Positions 61,973 through 64,000 of a stretch of 64,000 nucleotides of DNA are shown here, piece by piece. The translations under genes were made by a program, and so were the position numbers. Location: positions 4,774,001-4,838,000 of the forward strand of contig NZ_CP014015.2 in NCBI RefSeq assembly GCF_001559075.2. The letters are read 5' to 3'. The stretch is from Citrobacter amalonaticus (GTDB taxonomy: Bacteria; Pseudomonadota; Gammaproteobacteria; Enterobacterales; Enterobacteriaceae). Every line of letters begins with the position of its first letter. Position 1 is the stretch's first letter. The notes below the pieces were generated by a model that was given only the letters and a program-made list of their open reading frames with translations, was not told the DNA's origin and searched no databases.

Positions 61973-61988
61973 TGTGATGCGCATCACA
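61973..61988. promoter_or_regulatory. CRP site of flhDC
   Basis: tgtgatgcgcatcaca is a perfect TGTGA-N6-TCACA palindrome, extended by at/at on the outside. It stands 275 bp before flhD, in keeping with the CRP site that activates flhDC above a long leader in E. coli. Confidence 0.92.
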
Positions 61989-62280
61989 TAAATTAACTTA
62001 ATCGTTAACATAAATCCATCAGTTGAGCTTTTATTTTGCGGGGAAATTAACCAGCAAAACGCCATTTTATTCTCACGGGTATTAAATCAAGCGTCGGGGG
62101 CGGCGAAAGATTTTACGCAACACTCGTTAAAATCACGCAATGAAAATAATTGAAATGGATTTATATCATCACACAAGCAAATTAGTTTTTGTCCTTGCGA
62201 AACAATATGTTAATTGTTACCCATTTTTTATTAATACGCGGCATTTATGATTAGATTGCAATTAATCACGAACATGAATT

Positions 62281-62340
62281 TGTTAAACCAAATTTTGATT
62301 GACTCACTGATTTAATTTAAGTCAATCGTTTTGGTTAACA
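62281..62340. repeat. 60-bp imperfect inverted repeat between flhDC and uspC
   Basis: The left arm (tgttaaaccaaa then gattgact) and right arm (agtcaatc then ttttggttaaca) are inverted copies with a 15-nt AT-rich loop cactgatttaattta; the arms differ mainly by a small internal bulge. Confidence 0.75.
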
Positions 62341-62349
62341 CTTTTGGTT

Positions 62350-62418
62350 ATTCCTTAGATCCACTTATAAGGAATATTAATGAATAATTATGATAGCCTT
62401 CACACTATTGTCATATAG
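62350..62418 (+). promoter_or_regulatory. Hairpin and possible 12-codon leader ORF upstream of uspC
   Basis: attcctta (62350-62357) and taaggaat (62368-62375) form a perfect 8-bp stem with a 10-nt loop. The right arm contains AAGGA, 6 nt before an ATG at 62380 that opens a 12-codon frame (MNNYDSLHTIVI, stop at 62418). Folding would hide this ribosome-binding site. Whether the region is transcribed toward uspC was not determined. Confidence 0.35.
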
Positions 62419-62491
62419 AAGCATTGCAGTTATCAGCGAATCGGAGTAATGCTGAAGAACCACCTCATATTCTTGCAATAAGGAGCGAGTT

Positions 62492-62920
62492 ATGAGCTAC
62501 ACCCACATTCTTGTCGCCGTGGCGATAACCCCGGAAAGCCAACAACTACTGGCAAAAGCCGTCTCCATTGCTCGTCCCGTCAACGCACGAATCAGTCTTA
62601 TCACCCTCGCCTCCGACCCAGAGTTATACAACCAATTTGCCGCCCCCATGCTGGAAGATTTACGCGCGGTAATGCATGAGGAGACAACGGATTTCCTTGA
62701 AAAACTGGGGAAAGACGCGGGCTATCCGATCGCGCAGACATTCATTACCTACGGCGAGTTAAGCGAGCATATTCTGGACGTGTGCCGCAAACACGACGTG
62801 GATCTGGTCATCTGTGGCAACCATAACCATAGCTTCTTTTCGCGAGCCTCCTGCTCGGCGAAAAGTGTGGTGAGTTCAAGCCTGGTGGACGTTCTGCTGG
62901 TCCCGCTTGAAGGTAATTGA
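62492..62920 (+). CDS. uspC: Universal stress protein C
   Basis: UspA-superfamily cytoplasmic protein of 142 residues (YecG), in E. coli linked to stress survival and motility. AAGGAG stands 6 nt upstream of the ATG. The fold shows YTHILVAVAITPESQQLL at the N-terminus and the late DLVICGNHNHSFFSR segment where the ATP-binding class has a GxxG-type loop. It is convergent with otsA, only 16 bp between stops. Confidence 0.95.
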   Translation: MSYTHILVAVAITPESQQLLAKAVSIARPVNARISLITLASDPELYNQFAAPMLEDLRAVMHEETTDFLEKLGKDAGYPIAQTFITYGELSEHILDVCRKHDVDLVICGNHNHSFFSRASCSAKSVVSSSLVDVLLVPLEGN

Positions 62921-62936
62921 TCCCCGAAATCGTCGC

Positions 62937-64000
62937 TCAGGCAAGCTTGGGAAACGTCGCGACTTTGCGCTGCTGAAGAGTTTCAGCGCTGCGCGGGGTG
63001 ATCGTCTTTAGATCGCAGATAAACTGCTCCTGCCAGTGATTGATGTCGTTTTTGACAATCACCTCCAGCATCTCAGCATGACGCGAAATACGTTCGGCCA
63101 GCGGCATCGTGAGTGCGCGATTCAGCGCTGCCGCAACTTCATCACGATCGTAAGGATTGACGATCAGCGCTGAGGTCAGTTCATTTGCCGCACCGGCGAA
63201 CTGAGACAGCACCAGGACGCCTGGATTGGCGGGATCCTGGGCGGCAACGAATTCTTTCGCCACCAGATTCATACCATCGCGCAGCGGCGTGACCAGCCCC
63301 ACATCCGACGCACGGAATACTTTCATCAACAGTTTGCGTTCAAAATGCTGATTGAGATAAAACAGCGGCGTCCAGCCCAACTGACCATACTTACCGTTAA
63401 TGCGCCCGGCTTCCGTCTCAAGTTGATGACGGATATCCTGATACGCCTGCACATCGCCACGGGAAGTGGGCGCAATCTGCGTGTAACGAATTTTTCCGTG
63501 ATGTTGGGGGAATTTCTCCAGCAACGCCTCATAAGCCTGAAAACGCTCCGGAAGCCCTTTTGAGTAATCCAGTCGCTCAACGGAAAAGATATTCTTGAGG
63601 TTTTTTAACTCTGCCTTTAGCTGAGCCAGCTTCGGCGGTAACGGCCCCGACGCCTGTCGGGTAATCTCCTCCGGTTCAATACCGATAGGATAGACCGCGG
63701 TGTGAAAATGTTTCCCCCACGCGGTGTGGTTCTTCGGATCGCGGGAACTGACTCTCGTCAGGCTGGAAAGGCTGTCGAGGAAAGCCTGGCGATCGTTTTC
63801 AGTTTGAAATCCCAGCAGATCAAAATCGCACATCTGCTCAAGGAGAATATCTGATGACGGCAGCGCGTTAAAAATCTCCGGCGTGGGAAAGGGAATATGC
63901 AGGAAAAATCCGATCCGGTTGTTCACCCCGCGCTTACGCAGTTCGCTGGCAAACGGCAGCAGGTGATAATCATGGATCCAGAGGATGTCATCCTCTTTTA
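62937..64000 (-). CDS. otsA: Trehalose-6-phosphate synthase, C-terminal part (5' end off window)
   Basis: GT20 glycosyltransferase joining UDP-glucose and glucose-6-phosphate for osmoprotective trehalose. The frame stays open to the right window edge, so about 354 of some 474 codons are present; the N-terminus and otsB are outside. Visible are LWIHDYHLLPF at the edge, GFFLHIPFPTPEIF, the substrate-binding RLDYSKGLPERF, RDGMNLVAKEFVAAQ and VLVLSQFAGAANEL motifs of OtsA. Confidence 0.96.
   Translation of the reverse strand, partial: KEDDILWIHDYHLLPFASELRKRGVNNRIGFFLHIPFPTPEIFNALPSSDILLEQMCDFDLLGFQTENDRQAFLDSLSSLTRVSSRDPKNHTAWGKHFHTAVYPIGIEPEEITRQASGPLPPKLAQLKAELKNLKNIFSVERLDYSKGLPERFQAYEALLEKFPQHHGKIRYTQIAPTSRGDVQAYQDIRHQLETEAGRINGKYGQLGWTPLFYLNQHFERKLLMKVFRASDVGLVTPLRDGMNLVAKEFVAAQDPANPGVLVLSQFAGAANELTSALIVNPYDRDEVAAALNRALTMPLAERISRHAEMLEVIVKNDINHWQEQFICDLKTITPRSAETLQQRKVATFPKLA

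Larger units (their letters stand above)
61698..62491. other. flhDC-uspC divergent intergenic region
   Basis: 794 bp, AT-rich, without a large reading frame. Observed: an untranslated flhDC leader (61698 to roughly 61900), a CRP site at 61973, several A/T tracts suited to H-NS binding, a 60-bp inverted repeat at 62281-62340, and a hairpin plus a 12-codon frame just before uspC. In E. coli the corresponding region is a hub for CRP, OmpR, RcsB, LrhA and H-NS. Confidence 0.75.

Noticed and set aside
1..64000. CRISPR arrays, tRNA or rRNA genes, prophage or IS transposase genes
   Set aside because: None was seen on either strand; the repeats found are REP/BIME, ERIC and isolated palindromes.

Overview
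The window is an enterobacterial chromosome segment. Gene order and protein sequences follow the Escherichia coli K-12 region from exoX to otsA almost gene for gene, but with lineage-specific gains and losses. Retention of tap (absent in Salmonella), loss of torYZ, yebB and yecT, and REP/BIME and ERIC repeats together suggest a Citrobacter-like member of the Enterobacteriaceae; this assignment is inferred from content, not proven. Almost all reading frames are intact. Only exoX (left edge) and otsA (right edge) are cut by the window.

Positions 1-28.6 kb are housekeeping: exoX, ptrB, yebE/F/G, purT, the Entner-Doudoroff block eda-edd-zwf with its divergent regulator hexR, pykA, lpxM, mepM, the divergent zinc importer znuA/znuCB, the Holliday-junction genes ruvB-ruvA-ruvC, then yebC, nudB, aspS, yecD-yecE, yecN, cmoA-cmoB, cutC and yecM. 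Recognisable control sites are a LexA box (yebG), a PurR box (purT), a perfect HexR box and a marbox (zwf), a Zur box (znuA/znuC), a GntR-like site (edd) and a LexA box that lies inside the ruvC terminator hairpin (ruvAB). Two small-RNA positions known from E. coli are occupied: MicL (cutC 3' end) and MotR (motA leader).

From 28.8 to 33.4 kb, argS is followed by a two-gene catabolic insert, a rhamnogalacturonide transporter (rhiT-like) and an unsaturated rhamnogalacturonyl hydrolase (rhiN-like), with a KdgR-like operator upstream. Their product would feed the KDG/KDPG route that ends at Eda, also in this window.

From 33.6 to 61.7 kb lies the flagellar/chemotaxis cluster flhDC-motAB-cheAW-tar-tap-cheRBYZ-flhBAE on the minus strand. 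Two chaperone-usher fimbrial operons split it at exactly two operon boundaries. A Csu-like (archaic) pilus operon plus a dicarboxylate/amino-acid:cation symporter sits between cheW and tar (about 49.2-56.2 kb). A classical four-gene fimbrial operon on the opposite strand sits between cheZ and flhB (37.7-42.8 kb). The sigma-28 promoters of motA and tar remain intact, so motility could still work; adhesion and motility genes are interleaved. The right end holds the long flhDC/uspC intergenic region (CRP site, a 60-bp inverted repeat, a possible leader ORF whose ribosome-binding site lies in a hairpin), uspC and otsA.
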